A stretch of 64,000 nt of DNA, taken from Yeosuana marina (GTDB taxonomy: Bacteria > Bacteroidota > Bacteroidia > Flavobacteriales > Flavobacteriaceae). The translations under genes were made by a program, and so were the position numbers. The notes beneath the pieces were generated by a model. It was not told the DNA's origin. It did no database searches and saw only the letters and a list, made by a program, of their open reading frames with translations. Shown piece by piece: positions 45,634 through 54,338 of the stretch. The DNA lies in NCBI RefSeq assembly GCF_011762485.1, contig NZ_JAAKGI010000003.1, positions 62,001 through 126,000 of the forward strand. The letters run 5' to 3'. Each line of letters begins with the position of its first letter. The stretch's first letter is position 1.

Positions 45634-45673
45634 CAAAGTCGCCTAATGATTATTGTAATCATGGGTGGCTTTG
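45634..45673 (+). promoter_or_regulatory. hairpin between rteC and the HTH gene
   Basis: CAAAGTCGCC (45634-45643) pairs with GGTGGCTTTG (45664-45673) through two G-U pairs. Inside it ATGATTA pairs with TAATCAT around a TTG loop. TTTT follows. It ends 24 bp before the next start codon, so it may be a terminator or an attenuator. Confidence 0.5.
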
Positions 45674-45697
45674 TTTTAACAAAAAAAACAGTTACAA

Positions 45698-45976
45698 ATG
45701 GGAGCAACCATCATTACAACAGAAGATCTTCGAGAATTCAAAATGGAACTACTCGATGACATCAAACTACTACTCAAAAACCAGTCAGGGCAACAATCCA
45801 AAAAATGGTTAAAATCACTTGAAGTCAGGGAACTGTTGGGTATCTCACCGGGAACCTTACAGAATTTAAGAATCAATGGGACTTTACCATATACCAAAAT
45901 GGGGGGCGTCTTGTATTATGATTATCAGGAAATCATGAAAATTTTGGAAGGCAACAAAATCCATAATAAATTCTGA
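45698..45976 (+). CDS. helix-turn-helix (excisionase-like) DNA-binding protein
   Basis: This 92-residue protein has a MerR/excisionase-type helix-turn-helix: WLKSLEVRELLGISPGTLQN, then LRINGTLPYTKMGGVLYYDY, residues about 38-75. In Bacteroides ICEs such small proteins (Xis2 type) act with the integrase in excision. It follows rteC and leads a three-gene unit with the next two genes. Confidence 0.8.
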   Translation: MGATIITTEDLREFKMELLDDIKLLLKNQSGQQSKKWLKSLEVRELLGISPGTLQNLRINGTLPYTKMGGVLYYDYQEIMKILEGNKIHNKF

Positions 45977-45992
45977 ATCCATCTTGGAATCC

Positions 45993-46514
45993 ATGAATTA
46001 TATCAAGCATCTTAACGGCGTTTTGGAAAGGTTTTCAAAAGACAACCGTTTAAACCCATCCCATATAAGCCTGTACATGGCTCTGTTCCAGATTTGGAAC
46101 AATTACCATTTTAAACCAGGTTTCTATATCAATCGTGCCGAAGTGATGGATTTGTCAAAATTAGGCTCAAAAACAACCTACCATAGATGTATCAAGGAAC
46201 TGAGCGATTGGAGCTATCTTTTTTATAGCCCCTCTCACAATCCGTTTCGTGGGAGTCAAATCAAGATGTTCATTTTTGGGACAAGTGATGAACTACCTAT
46301 AGACCTCTCCCGTACCAAAATTGGGACGACCAATGGACAAGCGCTGGTATCTAAAGATAAACCTATCAAAACAGGAATAAACAATACAAACTTATCAAAA
46401 CAAAAAAATAATAAAAAAAAGATTTTTGAAAAAGGAAGCAAACAAAACGGCACTGTCCCATATCAGGACAACCTAAAGACCAGTTCCGATAAAAATTACA
46501 ATGAGCCTTTATGA
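45993..46514 (+). CDS. ICE-associated protein with winged-helix-like N-terminus
   Basis: From the ATG at 45993 this is a 173-residue protein. An earlier TTG at 45984 is less likely. The N-terminal 90 residues (RLNPSHISLYMALFQIWNNY, MDLSKLGSKTTYHRCIKELS) look like a winged helix as in replication or transcription regulators. The C-terminal half is Lys/Asn-rich and low in structure (KQKNNKKKIFEKGSKQNG). It overlaps the next gene by 4 bp. A replication-initiator or regulator role is possible, but not proven. Confidence 0.6.
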   Translation: MNYIKHLNGVLERFSKDNRLNPSHISLYMALFQIWNNYHFKPGFYINRAEVMDLSKLGSKTTYHRCIKELSDWSYLFYSPSHNPFRGSQIKMFIFGTSDELPIDLSRTKIGTTNGQALVSKDKPIKTGINNTNLSKQKNNKKKIFEKGSKQNGTVPYQDNLKTSSDKNYNEPL

Positions 46515-47173
46515 AAACCATAAATCCCCATATCATCTTGGAAGGTACTAAGGAATATAAGTTAGGGGAACTTGAGGGCAGTGAAATCGTTTATGATTTT
46601 AATGAAATTCTTACTTATCTGAATGCCAAAGGGAAGCTCCTTTTTGGAAAAAGTTTTAAATTAGTAATTGACGATAGGGACATCCTATTTAAGCTATGTA
46701 ATTATTTCATCAAGGACGAAGCTAACTGTAAAAAGTTGGACATTGACATTCATAAGGGCATTCTTTTAACCGGTCCTGTTGGCTGCGGTAAAACTAGTTT
46801 AATGAAGCTGCTCAGGCATATCGTGCCACATCAAAAGCCTTATAAAATGATTCCCACCAGAAATATTGTGTTTGGCTTTAATCATGTGGGGTATAAGACC
46901 ATCGAAGATTATGGAAGTACCAACTACTTTTGTTTTGATGATTTGGGTGTAGAACCCATTGGAAGGCACTATGGAAAGGATTGTAATGTGATGGGTGAAA
47001 TCCTGTTGTCACGCTATGAATTATTTTTAGAAAATCAGATTAAAACGCATGCCACCACTAACCTAAACGCACAAGAATTGGAGGAGCGATATGGGAATCG
47101 CGTGAGATCGCGAATGAGAGAGCTATTTAATTTAATAGCATTTGATAAGAAAAGTATGGATAAACGAAGCTAG
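46511..47173 (+). CDS. DnaC/IstB-like AAA ATPase
   Basis: This 220-residue P-loop protein has Walker A GPVGCGKTS at 88-96, Walker B FCFDDLG with Asp143-Asp144, and a sensor-like THATTNLNAQELEERYGNRV. The last part, RVRSRMRELFNLI, is the Arg-containing motif of helicase loaders. It overlaps the winged-helix gene, so a joint role in ICE replication is likely: initiator plus helicase loader (inference). Confidence 0.75.
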   Translation: MKTINPHIILEGTKEYKLGELEGSEIVYDFNEILTYLNAKGKLLFGKSFKLVIDDRDILFKLCNYFIKDEANCKKLDIDIHKGILLTGPVGCGKTSLMKLLRHIVPHQKPYKMIPTRNIVFGFNHVGYKTIEDYGSTNYFCFDDLGVEPIGRHYGKDCNVMGEILLSRYELFLENQIKTHATTNLNAQELEERYGNRVRSRMRELFNLIAFDKKSMDKRS

Positions 47174-47248
47174 AAAACAACATCAGGAAGCAAAGTTTAA
47201 GGTAGCTAATGATATTTTTTTCAGACGTTACTATGTTTAAGGCCAATA

Positions 47249-47277
47249 ACCTATCAAGATAGGTCGTTTTACTTTTT
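47249..47277. terminator. hairpin between convergent genes
   Basis: ACCTATC (47249-47255) and GATAGGT (47258-47264) form an inverted repeat, followed by T-rich sequence. It separates the ATPase gene from the convergent hipT. The two-base spacing means the terminal pairs must open. Confidence 0.45.
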
Positions 47278-47292
47278 TTGAATTTTGAATAG

Positions 47293-48231
47293 TTACATCA
47301 GTCTTTCATATCTGCTTGTAAGAAGCTCTTTGTAAGCTGCTTTCATTTCTTTTGATAAAAATGAAGTCTCAATCCATGCCATCGCTTTCGGTTTGTTCTC
47401 AATCATTCGTTTGAAGACACCTTGAATTTGTTTATCGGTTAATTCCAGGTCTTTTCCTAAATTTTCGAAATGTTCTTTTTTAAGTTTCCTTCTTTTTCCT
47501 CCAAGGGAGAGCGCTAATTCTTCAGTGTCCTCAGGGAGTACGATGGCCACATTTAATAAATCATAAGCAGGTGCTAATAACCAACCAGAAGAACCTTCGA
47601 TCATCGAGAAATTTTTCAAGTGCATATCATTATTTCCAGTAAGAAAACAAAATACCACTAATTCAAAATAGAAAATTTTATCTAGGAGGGTATTATCAGA
47701 ATATGTATCCAGCGCTTTTCCTATTTTTTCCATAGAGCTTTTGTATTTATCAAAAGCTTCCGTAACCTGATACATATCTAACATATGGATTTTCTCGCCA
47801 TGATCTGTTCGGTCTATTCTTTTGGTTATATAAGAGAGTTCACCCGACGCTAATTTTATTAAACTTGAAGGCACAACCCGTATGTCAAAAGCTTCCGCAA
47901 TCCTCATGGTTACGTGTTCGTTCTCTGGCATTTCTGAAAATTGATCAGAAGGTGGTTTAAAAATATACTGACCCCCAAGAGCGCCAACGACAGTTAGTCG
48001 TGAACCATCTTGTTTTTGGGTTTCATTTACCAAAGACATGGATAGCTTTGGTTGAACACCAGGTACCGTCACACTCCGCTCTACGACACTTTTTGCCAGT
48101 TCTGACATTTGGTCAATGCTATAAGGGATAATAGGAGGCGTTGGAGTCCCAAAGAAATCCAAAGAACACTTTTCATGAAAGTCTAGATCATCATCTAGAG
48201 GTTCATAACAGTATAAACATTTATATTTCAT
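47293..48231 (-). CDS. hipT: HipT-like kinase toxin of a HipBST system
   Basis: This 312-residue kinase carries the HipA C-terminal domain. It has an N-terminal zinc-finger-like CxxC-His-Cys motif (Cys5, Cys8, His19, Cys22), the gly-rich loop VPGVQPKLSMS at 56-66, Lys92 in YIFKP, catalytic Asp202 in TGNNDMHLKNF, and Asp224 in APAYDLLNV. HipA-type toxins phosphorylate aminoacyl-tRNA synthetases or similar targets. The N-terminal subdomain of HipA is missing here and encoded separately as hipS. The start overlaps hipS by 11 bp. Confidence 0.88.
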   Translation of the reverse strand: MKYKCLYCYEPLDDDLDFHEKCSLDFFGTPTPPIIPYSIDQMSELAKSVVERSVTVPGVQPKLSMSLVNETQKQDGSRLTVVGALGGQYIFKPPSDQFSEMPENEHVTMRIAEAFDIRVVPSSLIKLASGELSYITKRIDRTDHGEKIHMLDMYQVTEAFDKYKSSMEKIGKALDTYSDNTLLDKIFYFELVVFCFLTGNNDMHLKNFSMIEGSSGWLLAPAYDLLNVAIVLPEDTEELALSLGGKRRKLKKEHFENLGKDLELTDKQIQGVFKRMIENKPKAMAWIETSFLSKEMKAAYKELLTSRYERLM

Positions 48232-48556
48232 CGTCTTCTAGGATTGGTAAAACACTTACTGCTCCAATGCAGTTTTGGCAACAGGCTAATAATAGACCCA
48301 TACGGTCATTACGATTTATCTTCCAATTTTGAGTGGCAATATCCAATAACCAGCCTTCTGGGATTAAACCTTCAAAGAACGGAAATAGTTTATTATCCTT
48401 ATAAGGTTCAAGAGTAACTGGCATAGTGAATGTTATAAATTCAGAAGGATGCTCTTTTTCATAGGCATCATCATACTGAAAAATATAATCCCCTTCGTCA
48501 GTTTCGGTAATAGTTCCTGCGAAATAGGTTTTATAATATACATTACCTTGTCTCAT
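48221..48556 (-). CDS. hipS: HipS-like protein (HipA N-terminal subdomain)
   Basis: This 111-residue protein equals the N-terminal subdomain of full-length HipA: AGTITETDEGDYIFQYDDAY, LEPYKDNKLFPFFEGLIPEGW and NRNDRMGLLLACCQNCIGAV. In the described E. coli HipBST system the HipS protein neutralises HipT. The overlap with both neighbours (11 and 14 bp) suggests translational coupling and fixed stoichiometry. Confidence 0.85.
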   Translation of the reverse strand: MRQGNVYYKTYFAGTITETDEGDYIFQYDDAYEKEHPSEFITFTMPVTLEPYKDNKLFPFFEGLIPEGWLLDIATQNWKINRNDRMGLLLACCQNCIGAVSVLPILEDDEI

Positions 48557-48761
48557 GAGCTAATTCTTTACTGTTTACAGGAGCTAATTCATGACCAAAC
48601 ATTGATAAAACAAGATTAACCTTTTCCATAGTAAGATTTGTTTTTCCTTGCTCTATTTTACGGACTACGGTTAAAGCAACACCAGCACGTTCTGCAAAGG
48701 CTTTCTGTGTTAAGTTGACCTCTTTTCTCCGATTTTTAACAAACTCAGCTAATAGTTTCAT
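48543..48761 (-). CDS. hipB: HipB-like XRE antitoxin/regulator
   Basis: This 72-residue Cro/C1-type helix-turn-helix protein (EFVKNRRKEVNLTQKAFAER, AGVALTVVRKIEQGKTNLTM) is the first gene of the hipB-hipS-hipT operon. It should repress the operon at the sites directly upstream of its start codon. Confidence 0.88.
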   Translation of the reverse strand: MKLLAEFVKNRRKEVNLTQKAFAERAGVALTVVRKIEQGKTNLTMEKVNLVLSMFGHELAPVNSKELAHETR

Positions 48762-48858
48762 TATATGCTTTTAGATATAAAAAAAGTAAATATACTAAAT
48801 TATATGTATTTAGATATAATTTATATAAATATAATGCTTTTATATGCATTTAAATATA
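48762..48858. promoter_or_regulatory. three-copy 18-bp operator upstream of hipB
   Basis: TATATGCTTTTAGATATA (48762-48779), TATATGTATTTAGATATA (48801-48818) and TATATGCATTTAAATATA (48841-48858) are spaced 39 and 40 bp apart, nearly four helix turns. The first touches the hipB start codon. Half sites TATATG and GATATA are imperfect inverted repeats. Confidence 0.7.
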
Positions 48859-49191
48859 ATTAATAGAAAGATATGTCAAGTGTTAAAATCGTTTTGCTCA
48901 GCTTTATAGGTGTTTTTAAGGTTCTAAATTTTAATCATAAGCGCTACACCTTTTTAGCATTTCTAGAAGAAATTTGATGTTTTTGGAGGGTGTTTTTGAT
49001 GCGGTTTCCATAATTGAGCTACTTTTTTACTTCTTTTTTTCATACGATTTAATGCCTTTTATTGCCAATTAAAATCAAAGAGATTTAAATAATATTATTT
49101 ATATAAAATATTGAAAATCAGTTGTTTAAATATATAAATATTGATAATTTTCTAAGATCAAAAATCGTTTAAAAATTAAATTTTAGGTCTT
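48859..49191. other. control region of the transfer operon
   Basis: About 330 bp of AT-rich sequence with no gene separates the hip operators from traE. It must hold the promoter of the transfer genes. I could not pick one promoter with confidence. Confidence 0.4.
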
Positions 49192-49479
49192 ATGAAAAAA
49201 TCAATGTTTGTAACTGCTTTATTAGTTCTCATCTCAAGTTCCACGTTTGCACAAATTGGGGGAATCGAAAATTCCGTGAATGATGTATCCGATACCATCC
49301 GAGCCATTTTCCCTATTATTCTAGGGGTTATTTTTTTAATAGGGTTTCTATTTAATGCCGGTCACTTCTTTGGTGAGAATGCGGATCTAAAAAAAGGGAT
49401 TACAAGGGTTTTAGTATTCGTGCTTATTGCCGGAGCGGTGGTCGGCATCTTTACGTATCTCATTGGTATCGTGGTATAA
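49192..49479 (+). CDS. traE: TraE-like (VirB2-like) conjugation protein
   Basis: This 95-residue protein has a signal peptide (residues 1-20, STFAQ) and two membrane segments (about 38-58 and 70-93), the layout of VirB2/TrbC pilin-like subunits and of DUF4134 TraE in Bacteroides ICEs. It is the first gene of the transfer operon. Confidence 0.75.
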   Translation: MKKSMFVTALLVLISSSTFAQIGGIENSVNDVSDTIRAIFPIILGVIFLIGFLFNAGHFFGENADLKKGITRVLVFVLIAGAVVGIFTYLIGIVV

Positions 49480-49514
49480 GTGATCAATAGTCATTGACGT
49501 ATCCATAGTCGCTT

Positions 49515-49799
49515 ATGAAAACCTATGAAGTGTATAAGAACATTAGAAAGCGAGCCATGATTATGGGGTTGCCTATAGCATGGTTCGCACTCATGATGAC
49601 CGCTGTGATTGGTTCACTTTTGCTTATTATTTTCTCCTTTAGTGTATTGGTCATCGTAGGTGTGTTTGTGGGTAATGCAGCCTTGTATATAGGATTGACC
49701 CAGATTACGAAGCATCCCTCTCTAGTGCATGTTAAAAACGTGTTTCCAGAAACTATCAGTAATAAAAATCTAAGTCTATTATATTATGAAGACGATTAA
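49515..49799 (+). CDS. traF: TraF-like (VirB3-like) conjugation protein
   Basis: This 94-residue protein has two adjacent membrane segments (about 17-35 and 38-62) and a short soluble tail, as in DUF4133 TraF/VirB3 proteins. It overlaps traG by 14 bp. VirB3 proteins work in the inner membrane with the VirB4 ATPase. Confidence 0.75.
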   Translation: MKTYEVYKNIRKRAMIMGLPIAWFALMMTAVIGSLLLIIFSFSVLVIVGVFVGNAALYIGLTQITKHPSLVHVKNVFPETISNKNLSLLYYEDD

Positions 49800-52194
49800 C
49801 CTAGCAGCATACCATCCTATACTGGATATCCAAGGTCATATGGTGTTTGCCAATAATGGCAATGTCATATTGTGCTACGAAGTAGAATTGCCGGAGGTGT
49901 ATTCACTGTCAGAATCGGACTTTGAGGCGATACATGGAACCTGGTTTCAAGGATTTAAATCCTTGCCAATAGGCACCGTAATTCATAAACAGGATGTCTA
50001 TCAAAAGACATTATTTGATGCTGATGGTATTCCTAATGATAGCTTTTTGGAACGTGCCACATATGACCATTTTAAAGGACGTGAGTATATAGAGCACACC
50101 TCGTATCTATTTTTTGTTTTACCCTTACATAAATCACTAAAGGCTTCTAAGTTTACTAACCCCTTTAGGTCCATTGAGAAGGGAATTTTCAAGCAAATGG
50201 ATTATCATGTTCAGGAATTTATCACGTCTGTCAATGATGCTACGTCCTTTATCAACAATAGTCGTAAAGTCTTCCTGAGACCATTAAGCAACAACCAAAT
50301 ACTTAGGATTACGAAATCCTATTTCAACGGATGTAATGATGGTTTTGATACGGATATTCAACTCAAGAAATCTGACATTGAAATTGGAGCTAATCTTTTT
50401 GATGTCATAGCAATTAACAGTGAACTCTGTTTTGGAGAGGTTGTACAAAGCAGTAAAACCAATGAAACGTTCACCTCTGACGATTTTATGTTTCACCAAG
50501 GTTTTATGGACGGATTGGGGTTAAATCTTCATGAAAATCACATCATTAATCAAATTATTTATTTAGATGATAAACAGACCTGGCGTAAACTGCTGGACAA
50601 GAAAATTGAGGAGCTCAATAAGAGTTCTAATTTTGGGACTCAGAATAAGGTTATCCTAAAGAAGATTGAGGCTATTGTTTCTAAGATCAACTTGGATGAC
50701 AGTTCACGTATTATTAGAGGTCATTTTAATGTGGTGTTCTGGGATCAGGATGCCTCTCAGTTATCTAGGATTGCCTCCAAAATCAAAGCGGAGTGCAAAG
50801 AACTTGATATCATACCGTATTATCCAAAAGGAGAAGAGCGTAAGCATTACTTCTTGAACAGTTATTGCTGCTTTAGTTCCAATTTCTCTAATGAAGATTT
50901 GTATGTGACGGATTTAAAGCATGCGCTCTGTCTCTTTATTAATAATAGTAATTATAAATCTGATCCAACAGGTATTATTTTTAATGATAGACAATATAAT
51001 ATTCCTGTTCTTAAAGATGTTTGGGATGAGCGTAAAAAGCGCATCAAAGCCAGAAACTTTGCCATTTTTGCACCTACAGGGGAAGGAAAATCCTTTTTGG
51101 CCAATAACATCCTAAGGCAGTATTTTGAACGGGGTGTTCGATTGGTCATTATAGATCTTGGGGGATCGTATTCCAAATTCGCAAAACTCTACCCAGAGGA
51201 TCATATCATATTGCGCTATGAGCAAGGTAAGAACTTAGGGATTAATCCTTTTTATATTTCTAGTGCAGCGGATTTAACCCCAGAGCGTTTGGAAGACCTT
51301 ACCATGTTTTTGTTAGAACTTTTAGCAGAGCAACACGTTACCAAGGCTAAGGAAGTAACGATTAAGAAAGTACTTAGTTATTACTACGCGGCACAATCAT
51401 CCAATCATTCATTGGAAAGCCTCTATGACTTTGTGGATGACAAAAAAGACACCATCATCCAAGAGTTACATATCCATGAGGACCATTTTAGCGTCTATAA
51501 CTTTTTGCATATCCTATCGGAATATGTGGGGGACGGTTTGTATAATTTTTTGTTTAGTGTAGGTGAGGACCAAACCTATAAGATAGAGGATAAGCGTTTG
51601 ATTGTCTTTGAATTGGATGAAGTCAAGGATAACAAAGAAATCCTTTCCGTTATGCTGAAGCTCATTAAATCTGCCATACAACGAACCATCTGGAGAAATA
51701 AAGCGGAAAAGGGCATTATTCTTTTTGATGAATTTGCTAAACAACTGAAGTTTGAAAATGTTTTGGAAAGTGTTGAATTCTACTATCAAGCCATCCGAAA
51801 ACAAAACGGAGCTATTGGAATTATTTTACAATCTATTAATCAGTTGCCTAACAATACCACATCGGAAAGTATTTTAGAAAACACGCAAGTGATTTATAGT
51901 CTTCATAATGAAAAGGGTTATGACGAATTACAGAAGCGTTTGCACCTCTCCAGTCATGATCTGAATCAATTAAAGTCTATCAGGAACAATTTGACTGGGC
52001 CTCGTAAGTACACGGAACTATTTATCAAGATAGGGAAGCAGAGCAATATTTTTAGATTGGAAGTTCCTAAAGAAGTCTATGCGGCCTACCTCACCGATGG
52101 TACTGAAAACGAGGTGATCATGGCTTTATATAATAAAACTAAAAATATGGAAGAAGCCATTAGAGAATTTGTCAAATCACAATACCATATTTAA
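49786..52194 (+). CDS. traG: TraG-like VirB4 conjugation ATPase
   Basis: This 802-residue protein is the VirB4-type motor of the transfer channel. Walker A is APTGEGKSF at 429-437, with the following LVIIDLGGSYSKFAKL. Walker B is KGIILFDEFAKQ near residue 645. A later QKRLHLSSHDLNQL segment is typical of TraG. The N-terminal half is the VirB4-specific domain. It is cytoplasmic and powers assembly of the secretion system. Confidence 0.95.
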   Translation: MKTINLAAYHPILDIQGHMVFANNGNVILCYEVELPEVYSLSESDFEAIHGTWFQGFKSLPIGTVIHKQDVYQKTLFDADGIPNDSFLERATYDHFKGREYIEHTSYLFFVLPLHKSLKASKFTNPFRSIEKGIFKQMDYHVQEFITSVNDATSFINNSRKVFLRPLSNNQILRITKSYFNGCNDGFDTDIQLKKSDIEIGANLFDVIAINSELCFGEVVQSSKTNETFTSDDFMFHQGFMDGLGLNLHENHIINQIIYLDDKQTWRKLLDKKIEELNKSSNFGTQNKVILKKIEAIVSKINLDDSSRIIRGHFNVVFWDQDASQLSRIASKIKAECKELDIIPYYPKGEERKHYFLNSYCCFSSNFSNEDLYVTDLKHALCLFINNSNYKSDPTGIIFNDRQYNIPVLKDVWDERKKRIKARNFAIFAPTGEGKSFLANNILRQYFERGVRLVIIDLGGSYSKFAKLYPEDHIILRYEQGKNLGINPFYISSAADLTPERLEDLTMFLLELLAEQHVTKAKEVTIKKVLSYYYAAQSSNHSLESLYDFVDDKKDTIIQELHIHEDHFSVYNFLHILSEYVGDGLYNFLFSVGEDQTYKIEDKRLIVFELDEVKDNKEILSVMLKLIKSAIQRTIWRNKAEKGIILFDEFAKQLKFENVLESVEFYYQAIRKQNGAIGIILQSINQLPNNTTSESILENTQVIYSLHNEKGYDELQKRLHLSSHDLNQLKSIRNNLTGPRKYTELFIKIGKQSNIFRLEVPKEVYAAYLTDGTENEVIMALYNKTKNMEEAIREFVKSQYHI

Positions 52195-52223
52195 TAGCAT
52201 TCATTAATCAAAAAACAAACAGT

Positions 52224-52844
52224 ATGAACATTTTAAAAGAACCTGACAGAATCAGCATATGGACGGTGTACAAAATCAAAACAATGCTAATAGCAATGAC
52301 ATTAGTTGTGTTGTTGTCTCGTATGGCGAAGGCCCAAGGAATGCCCGTCTATGACAATACCAATTTTATAAGCCTGACCAAAACACTGGTAGAATCTGCG
52401 AAACAAACCACACAATTACTGAAAACGGTTGAGTTTTTAAAACAACAAAAAGAGAATATCGATAAGGTTAGCAATGTCATCAAACAACTCAAAGCTGTGA
52501 GGGAATTATCTAAAAATAATCAGAAACTCTATCGTTTGGTTCAGAATGATTTGAGGGATATTTTGAATTCGCCTTTTATTAAACCTGAAGAAGTGAGTCG
52601 GATCTCAGAATCCTTTAATAGCATTATTGAACAGTCTTTAGAAGACTTGGACTTTGTCAATCAGATTTTATCGAGTGACCGATTAAAAATGACGGATGCG
52701 GAGCGTACGGAGTTTTTAAAAGCAAAGGAATTGCAGTCTCAGGAAATGGTTATCGAAATTCAGCAAAAGACCAGACGCTACAAAGAGATTATTGCCTTTA
52801 GGAATATGCAAGACAAAGTTAATAACAGAGAGACCACTTACTAG
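52224..52844 (+). CDS. traI: TraI-like conjugation protein (VirB5-like)
   Basis: This 206-residue protein has a signal anchor (about 20-38, ending KAQG) and a mostly helical body with coiled-coil character (LVESAKQTTQLLKTVEFLKQ, KQLKAVRELSKNNQKLYRLV). Position after traG and structure match Bacteroides TraI, a periplasmic component. It is 2 bp before traJ. Confidence 0.7.
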   Translation: MNILKEPDRISIWTVYKIKTMLIAMTLVVLLSRMAKAQGMPVYDNTNFISLTKTLVESAKQTTQLLKTVEFLKQQKENIDKVSNVIKQLKAVRELSKNNQKLYRLVQNDLRDILNSPFIKPEEVSRISESFNSIIEQSLEDLDFVNQILSSDRLKMTDAERTEFLKAKELQSQEMVIEIQQKTRRYKEIIAFRNMQDKVNNRETTY

Positions 52845-52846
52845 TT

Positions 52847-53674
52847 ATGTCGATAGGATTGGAATATGTGGATGCGGTGTTTACCACCATTAAGAGCAGT
52901 GATTTCTCCCAGTATACCATAACGGGCATGAAAGCCTTGGCTATTCTGTTATTTCTGGTCAATATCCTTAAAAAATATAATGAAGGTGTGGCCAATAACG
53001 ATGGCTATACCTGGGGATTGACACCATCGGAACTAGCAAAGAATTTTGCTATTGTTATTCTAGTTATTTTTTCCACTCAAGTGCTCAATGCTTTTGATAC
53101 GATATTGGTAGCGATAGAAACGCAATATAAGGACACGGCTCCAGCGCTCCTTCCTCTTCAGATGCAAGATATCGACATTGAACAGGATGTGGGCGCACTG
53201 GAAGCCGCCAAAAAAGCGATGGCTTTATTGTATGAGGCTCTAGTAACTCCCTTGTTTGGAATGAAGGTTATTGCGTTTATCATTGGACTGTTCTTGTGGT
53301 TGTTGGATATCTTTATTTATCCCTTGTTCTTGGCAGAGCGCTATTTCTTATTAGGTATTATGCAGGCCTTTTTCCCATTGGTCATCAGTTTGGCAGTTTT
53401 TGAGAAGTTTAGAAACTTAGCTTATAACTTCTTTAAACTTTATGCTGCGGTATATATGTTGGTTCCTGCGTTTTTTCTCGTGAACGTCTTTGTCAATCAA
53501 TTGTATACAGAGGTTAATACCAATTTTTGGTCCACCTTATTTGGTACCGATTGGGGGAGTCAATTTTTTGCACCACTTATCCAATTAGGATCCATAGGGT
53601 TTATAGTACTACTCAAATTCAAGTTGTACAGGCGAGCTACATCATTTGTCATCAAACTATTTGTTGGAGGTTAA
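52847..53674 (+). CDS. traJ: TraJ-like conjugation protein (VirB6-like)
   Basis: This 275-residue integral membrane protein has about five to six hydrophobic segments (for example residues 27-42, 65-84, 143-163, 176-193 and 236-256). Polytopic VirB6/TraJ proteins form part of the inner-membrane channel. Gene order supports the assignment. Confidence 0.8.
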   Translation: MSIGLEYVDAVFTTIKSSDFSQYTITGMKALAILLFLVNILKKYNEGVANNDGYTWGLTPSELAKNFAIVILVIFSTQVLNAFDTILVAIETQYKDTAPALLPLQMQDIDIEQDVGALEAAKKAMALLYEALVTPLFGMKVIAFIIGLFLWLLDIFIYPLFLAERYFLLGIMQAFFPLVISLAVFEKFRNLAYNFFKLYAAVYMLVPAFFLVNVFVNQLYTEVNTNFWSTLFGTDWGSQFFAPLIQLGSIGFIVLLKFKLYRRATSFVIKLFVGG

Positions 53675-53695
53675 CATAAATTAAATACATACACT

Positions 53696-54316
53696 ATGAA
53701 AACACCTTATAAAAATATTTATACGGTTTTAAAATTAAATCGTCTTATCGTGTTAGCAGTTGTTATCTGCGCTGCAATCATTAGTATCGTTTCAGTCGTA
53801 ATGGTTTTAAAGGTGCATCGAGACACTGTCAATCATGCTTTTGTGGTCAATACCGAAGGTAGCGTAATCCCATTAAAGCTAGTATCTCAAAAGGAGAACA
53901 TAGAAGTGGAAGCCTTGGCTCATTTAGAATTGTTTCATACCTATTTCTATAACATTGATGGAAGTAATTATGAAAAAAATTTAGAAAAAGCACTATGGTT
54001 GGGGAATAGTTCTGTAGATGCTCTCTACCGACAGAAAAAGGCAGATGGGGTCTATAATCGTTTGCTTCAGTATTCCTTGGTTCAAAAAGTCCTTAGTATA
54101 AAATCAGAAGTAGACATTCAAAAGGAACCTTATACGTTTAAAACCACCACCATATTTGAAGTCAATCGGGGATCGGTTATCGATACCTACGAATTAAAAA
54201 CAACTGGGAATCTAATCCATGTAGATAGAAATTTCCCTAAGAACACCCATGGATTACTCATAACCAATTTCTTTGAAAACAGTCTTAGAAAAATAGAACA
54301 AGATCAAGAATCATAA
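53696..54316 (+). CDS. traK: TraK-like conjugation protein (VirB8-like)
   Basis: This 206-residue protein has one N-terminal membrane helix (about 19-40) and a periplasmic domain of VirB8 type (NTEGSVIPLKLVSQKENIEV, LAHLELFHTYFYNIDGSNYE, LKTTGNLIHVDRNFPKNTHG). Bacteroides TraK has the same length and layout. Confidence 0.88.
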   Translation: MKTPYKNIYTVLKLNRLIVLAVVICAAIISIVSVVMVLKVHRDTVNHAFVVNTEGSVIPLKLVSQKENIEVEALAHLELFHTYFYNIDGSNYEKNLEKALWLGNSSVDALYRQKKADGVYNRLLQYSLVQKVLSIKSEVDIQKEPYTFKTTTIFEVNRGSVIDTYELKTTGNLIHVDRNFPKNTHGLLITNFFENSLRKIEQDQES

Positions 54317-54338
54317 TCAACATTTAAAATTAAATCAT

